A stretch of 64,000 nucleotides of DNA from Bifidobacterium sp. (GCF_022647885.1 NZ_JALCLM010000001.1:248001-312000); one strand, 5' to 3'. Shown: positions 36,309 to 48,119, numbered from the stretch's first letter. Made by a program: numbers and translations. Notes: a model not told the origin generated them from the letters alone.

Positions 36309-36711
36309 AGACCTCTCCTTATCACTGATTGACCCCAAAACACACTACTCTAGACTTTACCCCGTATGCCTTCAAGACAGTGGATATATACAAACTTCTA
36401 TGAAATCCATCAATTATGCGTGTAAAAAATGCTTCGCTACATAACACCACAGAATGTGGATAACGGTGGATAACTCCTATGTACATATCGAGGACGTGCC
36501 ACATTCAAGGGCACCTAAACACGAGAGATTTCAATGTTTTTGGAGATTTCAACATCTAGATATGAATCCACAACTCGATCGTCATAGTATGTGTATATCT
36601 CTTAAAAAATGTGTATAAGTGTATTGGAATTACGTTCATCATTACACCGAATGTTGGGTCTCAATATTCCCTAAAAACAACAGCACCGCTGTAGCTATTT
36701 GCTACTCACAA
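36309..36711. other. AT-rich gap upstream of parA
   Basis: About 400 bases without a gene between rsmG and parA, AT-rich, with DnaA boxes at 36455-36473 and parS sites at its left-of-rsmG edge (36712 on). The parA promoter must be here, as must a leader for nothing else; no clear -10/-35 pair could be assigned by eye. Confidence 0.5.
36455..36473 (-). promoter_or_regulatory. DnaA-box pair upstream of parA
   Basis: TGTGGATAA (36455-36463) and GGTGGATAA (36465-36473) are consecutive, same orientation, spaced ten bases. The first is a perfect 9-mer, the second has one mismatch. The position, ~150 bp before parA, suggests DnaA control of parA or an auxiliary DnaA-binding element. Confidence 0.7.
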
Positions 36712-36727
36712 TGTTTCACGTGAAACA
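36712..36727. promoter_or_regulatory. parS: parS site 3
   Basis: Exact TGTTTCACGTGAAACA, in the gap between rsmG and parA. Confidence 0.93.
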
Positions 36728-36738
36728 TTCATGTTAAG

Positions 36739-36754
36739 TGTTTCACGTGAAACA
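36739..36754. promoter_or_regulatory. parS: parS site 4
   Basis: Exact TGTTTCACGTGAAACA, 27 bp (start to start) from site 3 and only six bases from the end of rsmG. The two sites form a close tandem pair. Confidence 0.93.
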
Positions 36755-36760
36755 CTGCAG

Positions 36761-37567
36761 CTACCGCTTACTAACAATCACCACATGCGTGTCTTCAAGA
36801 CCTGTTCCAACTGCAGCTTCACAAACCTGTGCGTGGATTCCTTTCGCTTTCTTAATCGCAGATTGCGCTTTTTCAAGTTCAATAGATGCCGTTCTGCCTT
36901 TTAGTGCAATGAGCTGACCGCCTGGAAGCAATAACGGCAAAGCAAGAGGGGCCAATTTTCTCATCGGCGCCACAGCTCTACAAGTAACCACACTAAATGT
37001 AAAGTTTTTCTTATCGGTCTGATTCATGGATATAGCACCAGAAACGGATTGTTGCTTTGAAGCGTGAGCAGACGATTGATGCAATAGTCCTTGTTGTGGC
37101 CCAGTGAGATCCTCCGCTCTTGCGCGCAATAAACTCACATTCTTAAGTTGCATCAACTCAACTACTTCGTTGAGCCACTGGATTCGACGTTCCATAGGTT
37201 CAATCAATGTCACAGGCACATCAGGAAGGCAAGCGGCTATAACAATACCTGGGAAGCCTCCGCCTGAACCTAAATCTGCTATACCATGAGAATGCCGTTG
37301 TTTGTCGAGTGAATCTACAATAAAAGGAATCACAGCAGCTGAATTCAAGATATGCCGCTCCCACAGAATGGGCGTATCTCTAGGTCCTATTATTCCTCTC
37401 GCTTCACCCTCTCTCATGAGTTTCTGATGGAAGAGCTGCAAAGGTTCATAGGCACTTCCCAAGATTTGTTGGGGAAGTTTACTGTCTTCTAATTCATCCA
37501 CTATGTGACTAGTAATCCCACTAACATCATCATCGTCAGCCTGTAGCTGCTCTGTCGAAACAGTCAA
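36761..37567 (-). CDS. rsmG: 16S rRNA (guanine527-N7)-methyltransferase
   Basis: Methylates G527 of 16S rRNA using S-adenosylmethionine. Residues L-W-E-R-H-I-L-N-S near 65 and D-L-G-S-G-G-G-F-P-G near 95 mark GidB/RsmG; R-A-E-D-L and T-C-R-A-V-A-P near 145 and 190 follow. 268 residues, longer than the ~210 typical, owing to N-terminal extra ~45 residues and an insert near 150-175 rich in Ser/Gln. Part of the leftward origin-side string. Confidence 0.92.
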   Translation of the reverse strand: MTVSTEQLQADDDDVSGITSHIVDELEDSKLPQQILGSAYEPLQLFHQKLMREGEARGIIGPRDTPILWERHILNSAAVIPFIVDSLDKQRHSHGIADLGSGGGFPGIVIAACLPDVPVTLIEPMERRIQWLNEVVELMQLKNVSLLRARAEDLTGPQQGLLHQSSAHASKQQSVSGAISMNQTDKKNFTFSVVTCRAVAPMRKLAPLALPLLLPGGQLIALKGRTASIELEKAQSAIKKAKGIHAQVCEAAVGTGLEDTHVVIVSKR

Positions 37568-37755
37568 GAATCGAACCCCTTAATATCGGAGAAGAATGTA
37601 ATCGCGTGCACGATCGAAATAATACCGTTACTCTGTGAAGCAAAACTTGAAAAATCCATTGGTGTAACTGGCATATGCTTCGCAAATGTCACAATTGTGC
37701 GCTAAATGCTGTTCATCTCTTGTAAATATATGCACCACGGTTGTAGGTATAAGGC

Positions 37756-38310
37756 CTATTCAGCTGCAATTCCCTCATCATCTACTACGTCTGAATCATC
37801 CAATAGTGTCTCCGCACTTCCAGCCTTCATATACACCGTGACGTATCGTTTTGGTTCTTCTCCATGCGAACGCGATTTGCAACCTTCTTCTCGCACAACA
37901 TCATGAACCACTTTACGTTCAAAAGAATTCATGGGTTTCAAATCCACTGATTCCCCTGTTTCCCTAACTTCATCAATCGCATCGAGCGCAAGATCCGTAA
38001 GACGCTGCCTCTTTTTTTTCAAGAAGCCATCTACATCAAGAATCAAGTGCGAACGTTCACCAGTCTTTTGTTGCACAGCAAGCCGTGTCAACTGTTGTAA
38101 AGCATCAACTACCTCACCATTGCTACCAATAAGCTTGGTAATATCATGGTCGTCATCCGCTACGATCTGCACTACTGGGCGATTATTTCGTATGCCTAAT
38201 TCAATATCACCTTCATAATCGGCAACATCAAGCAAAGCTTCCAAATAGTCTGCAGCAATATCGGCCTCTTCATTGAGTTGTTCAACCGATCGTGGTTCTT
38301 CTTGCGACAT
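37756..38310 (-). CDS. khpB: KH-R3H RNA-binding protein (KhpB/Jag)
   Basis: Small RNA-binding protein encoded after yidC in most Gram-positives, linked to cell elongation and division control. KH segment K-L-I-G-S-N-G-E-V-V-D-A-L near residue 77 and the R3H segment M-N-S-F-E-R-K-V-V-H near 127, ending S-H-G-E-E-P-K-R-Y. No long N-terminal Jag-N domain, so this is the short form with KH and R3H only. AAGGAG eight bases before the ATG. Confidence 0.9.
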   Translation of the reverse strand: MSQEEPRSVEQLNEEADIAADYLEALLDVADYEGDIELGIRNNRPVVQIVADDDHDITKLIGSNGEVVDALQQLTRLAVQQKTGERSHLILDVDGFLKKKRQRLTDLALDAIDEVRETGESVDLKPMNSFERKVVHDVVREEGCKSRSHGEEPKRYVTVYMKAGSAETLLDDSDVVDDEGIAAE

Positions 38311-38561
38311 TTTCGCTCCTTACACGGGTAGTGGACTTAAGTCTAAACCTGATTGCTCTCGCAACACGTCAGTACAGTCATCACCAGGAATCACCACCGA
38401 CACCACTGTCACGTCACAACGCTCAACGATTGAAAAGCAACAGTACGAGAATATCACTGCGAGTCTTAATACATCACCTGAAAGCTAGCATCTGTAGAGC
38501 TATTCACATGATATGCTGCTGGCTCGCATTGCATACACTTGTTAGCAGCAATCAGAACTTC
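38311..38561. other. Gap between khpB and yidC
   Basis: About 250 bases with no credible gene. No strong hairpin or terminator was found by eye; it may carry a separate promoter for khpB and rsmG. Confidence 0.35.
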
Positions 38562-39581
38562 TTACTTGCCCTTCTTCTTACTTTTCTTCTTGCTTGGCTG
38601 ATAACGCTGATGAGTTCCAGCTTGCGCCTTCTCCTCCTGCGCTTCCTTGGCCTTAACTAGAGCCTCATCTTCTAGAGACATCTGCCCACTCTTAGAACGA
38701 CGTTCATTCTCTCGCGTATGGTCACGTATCTCTTTTTCCTCTGCTGCAGGGGAACCTGGGGTTGGCATATTCCAGACCTGCCACATAGTTTGACCAAGAT
38801 TCCAAGTGTTATTGGTCAACCAATAAATCAACACAGCGAAGGGGAAAGCAACACCAGAGAATATATACATAACAGGGAAAATGTATGCCATCATCTTCTG
38901 CATCCGGTACTGCGTACCTTCCATAGATGCTCTTGGTGTATTTTTACGCGTGTTATGGAACTGAGAGTAGAACATGGTCAAACACATCAGGGCAATAAAC
39001 ACAATAATGACGATTCGCCCTGGACCTTCGGTGTTGGTGAGGTTGTTCGAGATGTGCACGCCGAATATCTCGGTTTGCTCAAATTCCATAGCAACGCTTT
39101 TGGTAAATGCGCCCAATGGTTCACGCTTACCCTTGGCAATAAATGGTACTGCTGAAAGAACATAAAACATTGTCATAAAGACAGGGCTTTGAATAAGCAT
39201 TGGGAGACATGAACCTGCAGGATTAGCATGGTTATCCTGATACAGCTTCATAGTTTCACGGCTGGCAGCTTCCTTGCTGGCTTGATCTTTCTTACCCTTG
39301 TATTTGTTCTGAATCTTTTTCAGTTGAGGCTGCAAAGCTTGAAGCCTACGCATTGACCTCATCTGCTTAATAAAGAGCGGCAATATGCATAAACGGACAA
39401 GAATAACCAGCATTACCACTGAAATTGCCCAAGCTATCCCTGGGCCACTGGGAAAGCCAATGAGTGTAAGAAATTTGTGGCACCACACCATGACGTAGGT
39501 GACAAGCCATTCTACAGGTCTGAGAATCTTGTAGAAGAATCCGAAAATGCCTGTGTCAAAGGTAAACGTATCTGTGACCAT
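38562..39581 (-). CDS. yidC: Membrane protein insertase YidC
   Basis: Inserts and folds inner-membrane proteins, with or without SecYEG. The family 60KD domain is present: W-A-I-S-V-V-M-L-V-I-L-V-R with the hydrophilic-groove Arg, the cytosolic coiled hairpin R-L-Q-A-L-Q-P-Q-L-K-K-I-Q, P-A-G-S-C-L-P-M-L-I-Q-S-P, and three further spans. A basic, Lys-rich tail ends the protein (K-K-S-K-K-K-G-K). 339 residues, Gram-positive length without a large periplasmic domain. It lies just after yidD. Confidence 0.93.
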   Translation of the reverse strand: MVTDTFTFDTGIFGFFYKILRPVEWLVTYVMVWCHKFLTLIGFPSGPGIAWAISVVMLVILVRLCILPLFIKQMRSMRRLQALQPQLKKIQNKYKGKKDQASKEAASRETMKLYQDNHANPAGSCLPMLIQSPVFMTMFYVLSAVPFIAKGKREPLGAFTKSVAMEFEQTEIFGVHISNNLTNTEGPGRIVIIVFIALMCLTMFYSQFHNTRKNTPRASMEGTQYRMQKMMAYIFPVMYIFSGVAFPFAVLIYWLTNNTWNLGQTMWQVWNMPTPGSPAAEEKEIRDHTRENERRSKSGQMSLEDEALVKAKEAQEEKAQAGTHQRYQPSKKKSKKKGK

Positions 39582-39583
39582 CG

Positions 39584-39895
39584 TCAGGCCATCTCCTTTT
39601 CTGGTGCCAAAGGCGTAAGCCTTGGCTCTTCATGGGCTTTAGACCATTTGAAACGGTAAAAAAGTGAAAATAGCTGAGGCACATCATCGATGCCTCCATC
39701 GCTCCATGGTCGGCAACGAAGTATTCGCAATAAAGCCAGCGAAAGTCCTCTTACAGCGCCAAAGCGTGAAACGGCGACCAGTGCATATTGAGAACACGTA
39801 GGCAAGTATTTACAACGTGGGGGGAATAACGGAGATACTGCTCTGCGATACCAACGAATAGCGCGCAGGACTCCATTTCTGATGATTTGGCTCAC
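39584..39895 (-). CDS. yidD: Membrane protein insertion efficiency factor YidD
   Basis: A 103-residue membrane-associated factor helping YidC. Family core [19 protein letters not shown] and [11 protein letters not shown] are seen, including all three conserved Cys. Its ATG overlaps the rnpA stop; two bases separate it from yidC. Confidence 0.92.
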   Translation of the reverse strand: MSQIIRNGVLRAIRWYRRAVSPLFPPRCKYLPTCSQYALVAVSRFGAVRGLSLALLRILRCRPWSDGGIDDVPQLFSLFYRFKWSKAHEEPRLTPLAPEKEMA

Positions 39896-40302
39896 TGTGC
39901 ATACCCCTGCGGCTGATGATCTTGCATATCACGCCTTGTGGTCTGCTCTTGCACGCGATTACCTATCTCGGTAAAGAGGCGAGCAACTTGCTGCTGCAAA
40001 TCAGCAAACGATGCCTTACTAGCTCTTGGCTTAGCACGCATAACGATGTCACATCGTGCCGGAAGCTGATCCTCATGCTGTACAGCCAATTGGCGGAAAC
40101 GTCTTTTCACACGGTTCCTGACCACCGCGTTACCAACGTTTTTTGAAACCGCCAAACCCAGCCTTCGTACAGAATCTCTGGATGCGTGTTGCTCGTCATT
40201 CTTCAAATAGGCATAGTAGTGCACCACAAGGTCCCTGCTGGTGACTTTGTTTCTATGCTTCAAGACGGCCACGAAATCACTATGGCTTCTGAGCCGTTCC
40301 AC
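39892..40302 (-). CDS. rnpA: Ribonuclease P protein component
   Basis: Protein partner of the RNase P ribozyme that trims tRNA 5' ends. [10 protein letters not shown] start, [13 protein letters not shown], and the RNR motif [10 protein letters not shown] near residue 65. 136 residues including a polar tail. Follows rpmH in the usual order. Confidence 0.92.
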   Translation of the reverse strand: MERLRSHSDFVAVLKHRNKVTSRDLVVHYYAYLKNDEQHASRDSVRRLGLAVSKNVGNAVVRNRVKRRFRQLAVQHEDQLPARCDIVMRAKPRASKASFADLQQQVARLFTEIGNRVQEQTTRRDMQDHQPQGYAQ

Positions 40303-40326
40303 GCGGTGCTGTGTCGAAATCGTAAA

Positions 40327-40461
40327 TCAGGCTGAAAGCGACTTACGGCCCTTGTTACGACGACGGTTGATCAAAGCACGACCTGTGCGTGTACGCATAC
40401 GAATACGGAATCCGTGCTTCATGTGACGACGACGGTTGTTCGGCTGGAATGTTCTCTTCAT
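40327..40461 (-). CDS. rpmH: 50S ribosomal protein L34
   Basis: A 44-residue, highly basic ribosomal protein beginning [12 protein letters not shown] and ending N-K-G-R-K-S-L-S-A, reading on the minus strand from the ATG at 40461. GGGAG precedes the start. It is too short to appear as a typical long frame, but sequence and position (first gene left of dnaA) are unambiguous. Confidence 0.96.
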   Translation of the reverse strand: MKRTFQPNNRRRHMKHGFRIRMRTRTGRALINRRRNKGRKSLSA

Positions 40462-40521
40462 AATAAATGCTCCCGGGTTTTTCCATGCAAAATCACGGCT
40501 CAAGATGAGTCAGGCTATACT

Positions 40522-40550
40522 ACGGTACACATCGGGAGTGTTTCCGTCAA
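40522..40550 (-). promoter_or_regulatory. rpmH promoter
   Basis: On the minus strand, TTGACG (40550-40545) and TACCGT (40527-40522) are separated by exactly 17 bases, a good sigma-70-type pair. The ribosomal operon rpmH-rnpA-yidD-yidC would start about 60 bases before the rpmH ATG. Confidence 0.65.
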
Positions 40551-40643
40551 AACGAAAACAAGCTGAAATGCGTATGTTATGTGAAAGAGCCGAGTCTCAT
40601 AGGCTCGAAAAGCCTAGTAAATAGCCACATACACATGATTAAG

Positions 40644-40708
40644 TTATCCACAAATAACACCCATGTTATTCACATTTGAGTAATTTCAACACGCGATGCT
40701 GTGGATAA
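40644..40708. promoter_or_regulatory. DnaA boxes upstream of dnaA
   Basis: TTATCCACA (40644-40652, plus), TTATTCACA (40666-40674, one mismatch) and TGTGGATAA (40700-40708, minus) lie 75-140 bases before dnaA. This suits autoregulation and may also form part of the origin. Confidence 0.75.
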
Positions 40709-40782
40709 CTTAACGGATACGGTGTAAACATATCCTACTGTTATTGCTTGCACAGCAGTGAGGGAAAAAGGGGAACACCAAC

Positions 40783-42378
40783 ATGTCAGAGAATCCGCTC
40801 GACGCCACAGCTGAGGCTGCGAGAATATGGGATTCTGTGCTGCAACTTTTGAAAAGTAGCAGTTCACTGACACCCAGAGACAAGGGCTGGCTCGAAGATA
40901 TCGCTCCCGAAGCCGTATTTGGAACCACGATCGTGTTATGCGTCAGCAACACCGCAACGCAAGAAGCTATTCAAAGTAATCTCAACAACCCACTGTTGCA
41001 AGCACTAAAAATGGTCACCGGCGCAGATATGTTCCCTGCAGTGAAGATCCTTCCACCTACAGAGCCAAACACGCCAACACTTTCGGAACCGGTACCTTCA
41101 TCATCTACGAATATTCCTATTATCTCTTCACCCCGCAAGCTTGCAGAGCAATCGGCTCCCACGGTAGCTGATTTGTCACATGAGGCATATCCTCAGCCCC
41201 TACCGATTGAAATGCCTTACGAAGAGAGTAAGCCAAAATCATCGTTTACTGCTACTCCTTCTGCTTCACCACAAACCCAGGGATTTAACATTCCGCAGTT
41301 CCAAATGGTGCAGCAAAAAGTTGACAGAGATCCAGAAACTCATCTCAACAGGAATGCCACATTCGATAAGTTCGTTCCAGGTGACTCGAATCGCTTTGCG
41401 CGTACTGTGGCACTGGCCGTTGCCGAAGGTTCTGGGCGCGATTTCAATCCTCTGTGTATTTATGGCAGTTCAGGACTTGGAAAAACTCATCTGCTCAACG
41501 CCATTGGTAATTATGCGTTGGTTAAAGACTCTTCTTTGAAAGTTAGATATGTGAACTCTGAGGAATTTACCAATGAGTTCATCGATGCTCTGCAAAATTC
41601 AACCCAAGGAACCGGCCAAATTGCAGAATTTAATCGGCGATATAGAGCCGTAGATGTGTTGTTAATTGATGATATTCAGTTCCTTGGCGGTAAAGAAGCC
41701 ACTTTGGATCAGTTCTTCCACACATTTAATGCTCTTCACGATGCTAATAAACGTATCGTCATTGCTTCTGATGTGGCACCTAAGAATCTTAAAGGTTTTG
41801 AGCAGCGCTTGATTTCGCGGTTTGACTCTGGTCTCACCGTGGATGTAAAACCACCAGACAGAGAAACACGAGTTGCCATTTTACGAATGATGGCATCGAT
41901 GAACGGCGTCAAAATTCCCAATGATGTACTAGACCTCATTGCTGAACGATTCACTGAAAATATACGAGAGCTCGAAGGTGCATTAACGCGAGTCACAGCT
42001 GTGGCCAGTCTCAATGATCAGCAAGTTACGTGCGCATTGGCAGAGCAGACTTTGCAAGATTTCTTTACGAGTGATGTTGAAATTCGCCCGACGGATATTA
42101 TCACTCAAGTCGCTAAGTATTTTCATTTGACTTTCGACGACATTGTTGGTCGTACAAGAACGAAAAATATCGCTTTAGCACGGCAAACAGCGATGTACTT
42201 GGCCAGGGAAATGACCAGTATGTCTTTGGTCGATATTGGCGAGGTCTTTGGTGGGCGTGATCACACCACAGTGATGCATGCATATACAAGAATTTCAGGG
42301 GAAATGCAGGAGCGGCGAGAAATTTATAACTATGTCATGGAATTGACTGTCAGGTTAAAGCAGCATAACGGCGAATAA
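40783..42378 (+). CDS. dnaA: Chromosomal replication initiator DnaA
   Basis: Binds origin boxes and opens the duplex. Domain I about residues 10-90, a variable Pro/Ser-rich linker to about 170, AAA+ Walker [10 protein letters not shown] near 230, Walker B L-L-I-D-D-I-Q-F near 290, and the domain IV signature [10 protein letters not shown] near 495. 531 residues. GGGGAA lies before the ATG. DnaA boxes flank the gene on both sides. Confidence 0.97.
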   Translation: MSENPLDATAEAARIWDSVLQLLKSSSSLTPRDKGWLEDIAPEAVFGTTIVLCVSNTATQEAIQSNLNNPLLQALKMVTGADMFPAVKILPPTEPNTPTLSEPVPSSSTNIPIISSPRKLAEQSAPTVADLSHEAYPQPLPIEMPYEESKPKSSFTATPSASPQTQGFNIPQFQMVQQKVDRDPETHLNRNATFDKFVPGDSNRFARTVALAVAEGSGRDFNPLCIYGSSGLGKTHLLNAIGNYALVKDSSLKVRYVNSEEFTNEFIDALQNSTQGTGQIAEFNRRYRAVDVLLIDDIQFLGGKEATLDQFFHTFNALHDANKRIVIASDVAPKNLKGFEQRLISRFDSGLTVDVKPPDRETRVAILRMMASMNGVKIPNDVLDLIAERFTENIRELEGALTRVTAVASLNDQQVTCALAEQTLQDFFTSDVEIRPTDIITQVAKYFHLTFDDIVGRTRTKNIALARQTAMYLAREMTSMSLVDIGEVFGGRDHTTVMHAYTRISGEMQERREIYNYVMELTVRLKQHNGE

Positions 42379-42398
42379 CGCGGTGCAACACGCCCGTA

Positions 42399-42660
42399 TG
42401 TGGATAAGCAGCGAGAAAGTTATCCACCGTCTTATTCACAGATGTGGGTAAAGTCGGCGAATAACTCACCAAATACGGTGGATTACTGGTGGACTACCAG
42501 TGAATTTCTCGCTTAAAAATGTGGATAAATTAATAACTTTTCGACTTCTGTGGATAAGTCGGGTTGTTTTCCACAACATTGAATCAACTTATCCACAGGT
42601 GGGGATTGTTCATTAAGGTTGTCCCCATACGGCTGAGAACAGTTATCCACACTATCCACA
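42399..42660. other. oriC: Replication origin oriC (DnaA-box cluster)
   Basis: The dnaA-dnaN gap carries perfect boxes at 42399-42407, 42520-42528 and 42549-42557 (minus), 42589-42597 and 42643-42651 (plus), and near-perfect ones at 42420, 42432, 42443, 42567 and 42652. The change of box orientation near 42.57 kb, and the AT-rich stretch 42661-42770 next to dnaN, fit a DnaA assembly zone plus unwinding element. Genes diverge from here. Confidence 0.88.
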
Positions 42661-42792
42661 GGCCTTATGAATATGATTACTTACCCACTTACATCAATTC
42701 ACCAAATTCATAACAGCAGAACGCGGAATTGTCTTTACGCTGAGAGTATTTCGCTAGAATGGTTCCAGCATTAACGACGAAGAAAGCGCAAC

Positions 42793-43917
42793 ATGAAAGT
42801 TGAAATAAATTCCACGGCACTTGCCGACGCAGTAGCTTGGGTAACTCGTGTTATTCCAGCTCGACCTGCTACCCCAATACTCTCAGGAATCCGCCTTGAA
42901 GCTGTTGATGGAACCCTGCAACTTTCTGCATTCGACTATGAAGTTTCAGCTCGTCATCACATTGAAGCAGGCATCGATGAAGCAGGATCAGCTCTCGTGT
43001 TGGGCAAACTTTTAGCTGATATCACGAAATCACTTCCTTCGGAAAAAACCTATCTTTCAACTGATGATGCGAAAATGACGATTACTTCAGGTAAATCAAC
43101 ATTCTCGCTGCAACTCATGCCAGAAGCAGATTATCCAGATTTGCCTGTTATTCCTGCCGCCCTCGGCCAGGTCGATGCTCAAACCTTCGCTCAGGCAATA
43201 GCACAGTCAACTGTTGCAGTTTCACGTGAAGAAAATCGCCCTGTTTTGACCGGTGTAAAAATTGAATTCTCCGGTTCTCGTGTCATTATGACTGCAACAG
43301 ATCGTTTTAGATTATCGCGAGCAAGCTTTAGCTGGACACCGCAGAATCCTGATGTTTCAACGGTTACACTCGTTCGTGGCTCCTTATTACGCGATACTGC
43401 TCGTTCTGTAGACGAACATCAAAATGTGATTATTGATTTTGCACCTGAAACTCCAACGCTACTTGGTTTTGAGAATGCCGGACGCGTTTCTACATCACAA
43501 CTTATTGATGGAGAATTTCCGTCTGTAGATAGACTGTTCTCTGACGAATACCCAATACATGCTGTTATTACCAAACAGGCGCTTATTGACGCTATTAAGC
43601 GCGTTTCACTCGTTGCAGAGCGTAACGCCCCAATTCGCATGGTATTTTCCGGTCAAGAACTGACGCTCTCCGCAGGTGCAGCTGACGAATCACAGGCTAC
43701 CGAAACACTCGATATTGACATGGACGGTGAAGATATTACCGTTGCTTTTAATCCCGCCTATTTGATAGAGGGCTTAAGTGCAATCACCGAGCCATTTGTC
43801 AGAATGAAAATGACAACTGCTGTAAAGGCTGTCGAATTCAATGGACAACAGGAAGCGGATTCTGATGAATCACTCGATTACCGCTATCTGCTCGTCCCGA
43901 TGCGTTTCTCTGCCTGA
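42793..43917 (+). CDS. dnaN: DNA polymerase III sliding clamp (beta subunit)
   Basis: Ring clamp tethering replicative polymerase. M-K-V-E-I-N start, typical three-fold repeat of clamp domains, and the end R-Y-L-L-V-P-M-R-F-S, which forms part of the peptide-binding cleft. 374 residues. A degenerate parS-like stretch (43218-43233, 13 of 16 matches) lies inside, probably chance. Follows oriC. Confidence 0.96.
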   Translation: MKVEINSTALADAVAWVTRVIPARPATPILSGIRLEAVDGTLQLSAFDYEVSARHHIEAGIDEAGSALVLGKLLADITKSLPSEKTYLSTDDAKMTITSGKSTFSLQLMPEADYPDLPVIPAALGQVDAQTFAQAIAQSTVAVSREENRPVLTGVKIEFSGSRVIMTATDRFRLSRASFSWTPQNPDVSTVTLVRGSLLRDTARSVDEHQNVIIDFAPETPTLLGFENAGRVSTSQLIDGEFPSVDRLFSDEYPIHAVITKQALIDAIKRVSLVAERNAPIRMVFSGQELTLSAGAADESQATETLDIDMDGEDITVAFNPAYLIEGLSAITEPFVRMKMTTAVKAVEFNGQQEADSDESLDYRYLLVPMRFSA

Positions 43918-43980
43918 GTAGTACCACGCTGACTGAGAAACACTGCTCGCTGGGGATTTAACTCGTTTGGGGAACATATT

Positions 43981-45240
43981 GTGTATATCTCGCGTCTGGT
44001 TTTGGATCACTATCGCTCCTGGGAAAGCTGTGTAGTTGATCTAGAGCCAGGCGTCAACATACTGCAAGGTAGTAATGGCTTAGGGAAAACTAATCTGGTT
44101 GAGGCGGTAGAAGTACTCGCTACCGGTTCCAGCCATCGTGTTTCCTCGTCAGCTCCACTTGTGCATGTCGGTGATAGCTCAGCAACGATTCGTGCGAATG
44201 TCCATCATTCAAATGTTTCTCAAACTCTTGAACTTACTGTTGCACTCCGCGGTGCAAACAGAGGAAGAATTGATTCAGGTTCTTCTGTATATGCCAAGGA
44301 CATCATTGGTAAGCTGAATTGCGTGGTTTTCGCGCCAGAAGACGAGCGTTTGGTCTCTTCGGAACCTAGCCAAAGAAGATCATTTATCGATCAGACTAGT
44401 AGTCAGCTTGATCCGTCCTACGCTGAACTCTTACAGCGATCACGCCATATTGCTAAGCAACGTGTAGCCCTTCTTAAACAACTTTCTCAACGTCCTGATT
44501 TGTCTCAACAATCTGCTGCGCTCAGTGGTTTGGAAATTTGGACGGGGCAGTTTATTGAAGTCGGAGTGCAATTAACCCGAGCACGTCAACAGCTAATTGC
44601 AGCGTTACACGAAGAATTCACCAAAGCATACTGTGCATTAGCGGGTGAAAATAATCAGGCTCATTTACGGTATCAGCCTTCATTTGCTGAAGTTCTTGAT
44701 GATCAGGAACCACAAAGAGCCATTAGCGAACATTATCAACGTCTATATGTTGGGGAGATGTCAAGAGGTCAGAATCTTATTGGACCTCATCGTGACGATC
44801 TTGTCTTTGAACTCAATGGAATGAATGCTAAAGAATACGCGTCAAATGGTGAAATGTGGACTTTGGCTCTGGCTCTGAAAATAGCCCAATTCAAGCTCCT
44901 ACAACAACGATTAGGGGTTACGCCAGTAGTAATTCTTGACGATGTTTTTGCCCAGTTGGACGAGTCCAGAAGATCGCAGATTCTTAATTTTGCTTCACAA
45001 CAGGAGCAAGTGTTAGTAACAGTTGCAGCAAAAAGTGATATTCCACAGTTTATGACGGCTATTTCTGGTGTATCTACGGAAGGTACACTGCAAGACCGAG
45101 CTATATCTGATTCAAATCATATGCAACAGCATGTGGGGGATACTAGTATTCATGTTATTGATGTGCAGCACCTGGTAGATATGCAGCATCACCAGGATGT
45201 TTATGATGCGGTGGATTCTCAGACGGAACGCGATCTGTAA
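43981..45240 (+). CDS. recF: DNA replication/repair protein RecF
   Basis: SMC-like ATPase loading RecA at gaps. GTG start; Walker A G-S-N-G-L-G-K-T-N near residue 30, G-P-H-R-D-D-L (signature region) near 265, and V-V-I-L-D-D-V-F-A Walker B near 325. 419 residues: the last ~60 are a low-complexity His/Asp/Gln-rich tail beyond the fold, with no clear function. Sits two bases before dciA. Confidence 0.93.
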   Translation: MYISRLVLDHYRSWESCVVDLEPGVNILQGSNGLGKTNLVEAVEVLATGSSHRVSSSAPLVHVGDSSATIRANVHHSNVSQTLELTVALRGANRGRIDSGSSVYAKDIIGKLNCVVFAPEDERLVSSEPSQRRSFIDQTSSQLDPSYAELLQRSRHIAKQRVALLKQLSQRPDLSQQSAALSGLEIWTGQFIEVGVQLTRARQQLIAALHEEFTKAYCALAGENNQAHLRYQPSFAEVLDDQEPQRAISEHYQRLYVGEMSRGQNLIGPHRDDLVFELNGMNAKEYASNGEMWTLALALKIAQFKLLQQRLGVTPVVILDDVFAQLDESRRSQILNFASQQEQVLVTVAAKSDIPQFMTAISGVSTEGTLQDRAISDSNHMQQHVGDTSIHVIDVQHLVDMQHHQDVYDAVDSQTERDL

Positions 45241-45242
45241 CG

Positions 45243-45743
45243 ATGAAAATACCAATAGACCTTCAATTACACCTTGATGTCAGGAAATTATCAGCTCGAA
45301 CCTTTGAACGCTTTACCAAGCGTTCCTTATCGTTGCGTCTTATCCGCGAACGATCTGAACAAGCCTGGTATAACTTTGGCAAGCCAGGACGGGATCCACA
45401 TTCTTTAGCGGGTGTTGTGAGTGGAATTGTTCAGCGTGATGATTGGACTCCTCATCTGAAAATTGCGCAGCTGAGAAATCACTGGGACGATATTGTGGGA
45501 CCAGCAATAGCACAGCATTCGTATGTGCTTGGATATGAGCAAGGTGTGCTGACTATTCGAAGCGAATCGACGGTCTGGGCTACTCAATTGACATATTTAG
45601 TACCTCAAATCACGAAGGCCATAACTCAAAAGCTCGGAGATTTACCTGTTGAGAAAATCGTGGTGACAGGCCCACACTCTCAAAGCTTCCAGAAATCACG
45701 TTTCAGCTCTCAGGGTCGAGGAGGCCGCGTTAAGGACTTCTAA
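45243..45743 (+). CDS. dciA: DciA-family helicase loader-like protein (DUF721)
   Basis: A 166-residue protein of the DciA family, helping load DnaB helicase in bacteria lacking DnaC/DnaI. The DUF721 core runs L-R-N-H-W-D-D-I-V-G-P-A-I-A near residue 80 through E-S-T-V-W-A-T-Q-L-T-Y. A leader of about 70 residues and basic C-terminal tail flank it. It is directly after recF, and a terminator follows before gyrB. Confidence 0.85.
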   Translation: MKIPIDLQLHLDVRKLSARTFERFTKRSLSLRLIRERSEQAWYNFGKPGRDPHSLAGVVSGIVQRDDWTPHLKIAQLRNHWDDIVGPAIAQHSYVLGYEQGVLTIRSESTVWATQLTYLVPQITKAITQKLGDLPVEKIVVTGPHSQSFQKSRFSSQGRGGRVKDF

Positions 45744-45755
45744 TGCCGTTATAGT

Positions 45756-45786
45756 CCCTATCCACTGGTAACCTACCAGTATAGGG
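45756..45786 (+). terminator. Hairpin after dciA
   Basis: CCCTAT/ATAGGG (45756-45761 with 45781-45786) outside ACTGGTA/TACCAGT (45764-45770 with 45774-45780), two bulged C. It sits between dciA and the T-tailed hairpin at 45791. Confidence 0.6.
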
Positions 45787-45790
45787 TTCG

Positions 45791-45819
45791 GAGCCTAGAA
45801 GGGCTCATTTTTTGCTTTT
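45791..45819 (+). terminator. Intrinsic terminator before gyrB
   Basis: GAGCC/GGCTC stem (45791-45795 with 45802-45806) followed by ATTTTTTGCTTTTT. It ends the dnaN-recF-dciA message, implying gyrB has its own promoter. Confidence 0.75.
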
Positions 45820-45822
45820 TAG

Positions 45823-48039
<2,217 letters not shown>

Positions 48040-48119
48040 GCGGCGCTGCCAACAGCAACATTCGCTAATACGAATGCTTGTGTGAGAGACAAAGAAACGA
48101 TGGAAGTTAAGGAACGACA

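Noticed and set aside
43218-43233. Fifth parS in dnaN
   Set aside because: AGTTTCACGTGAAGAA differs from the consensus at three of 16 positions, in a coding context; likely chance.
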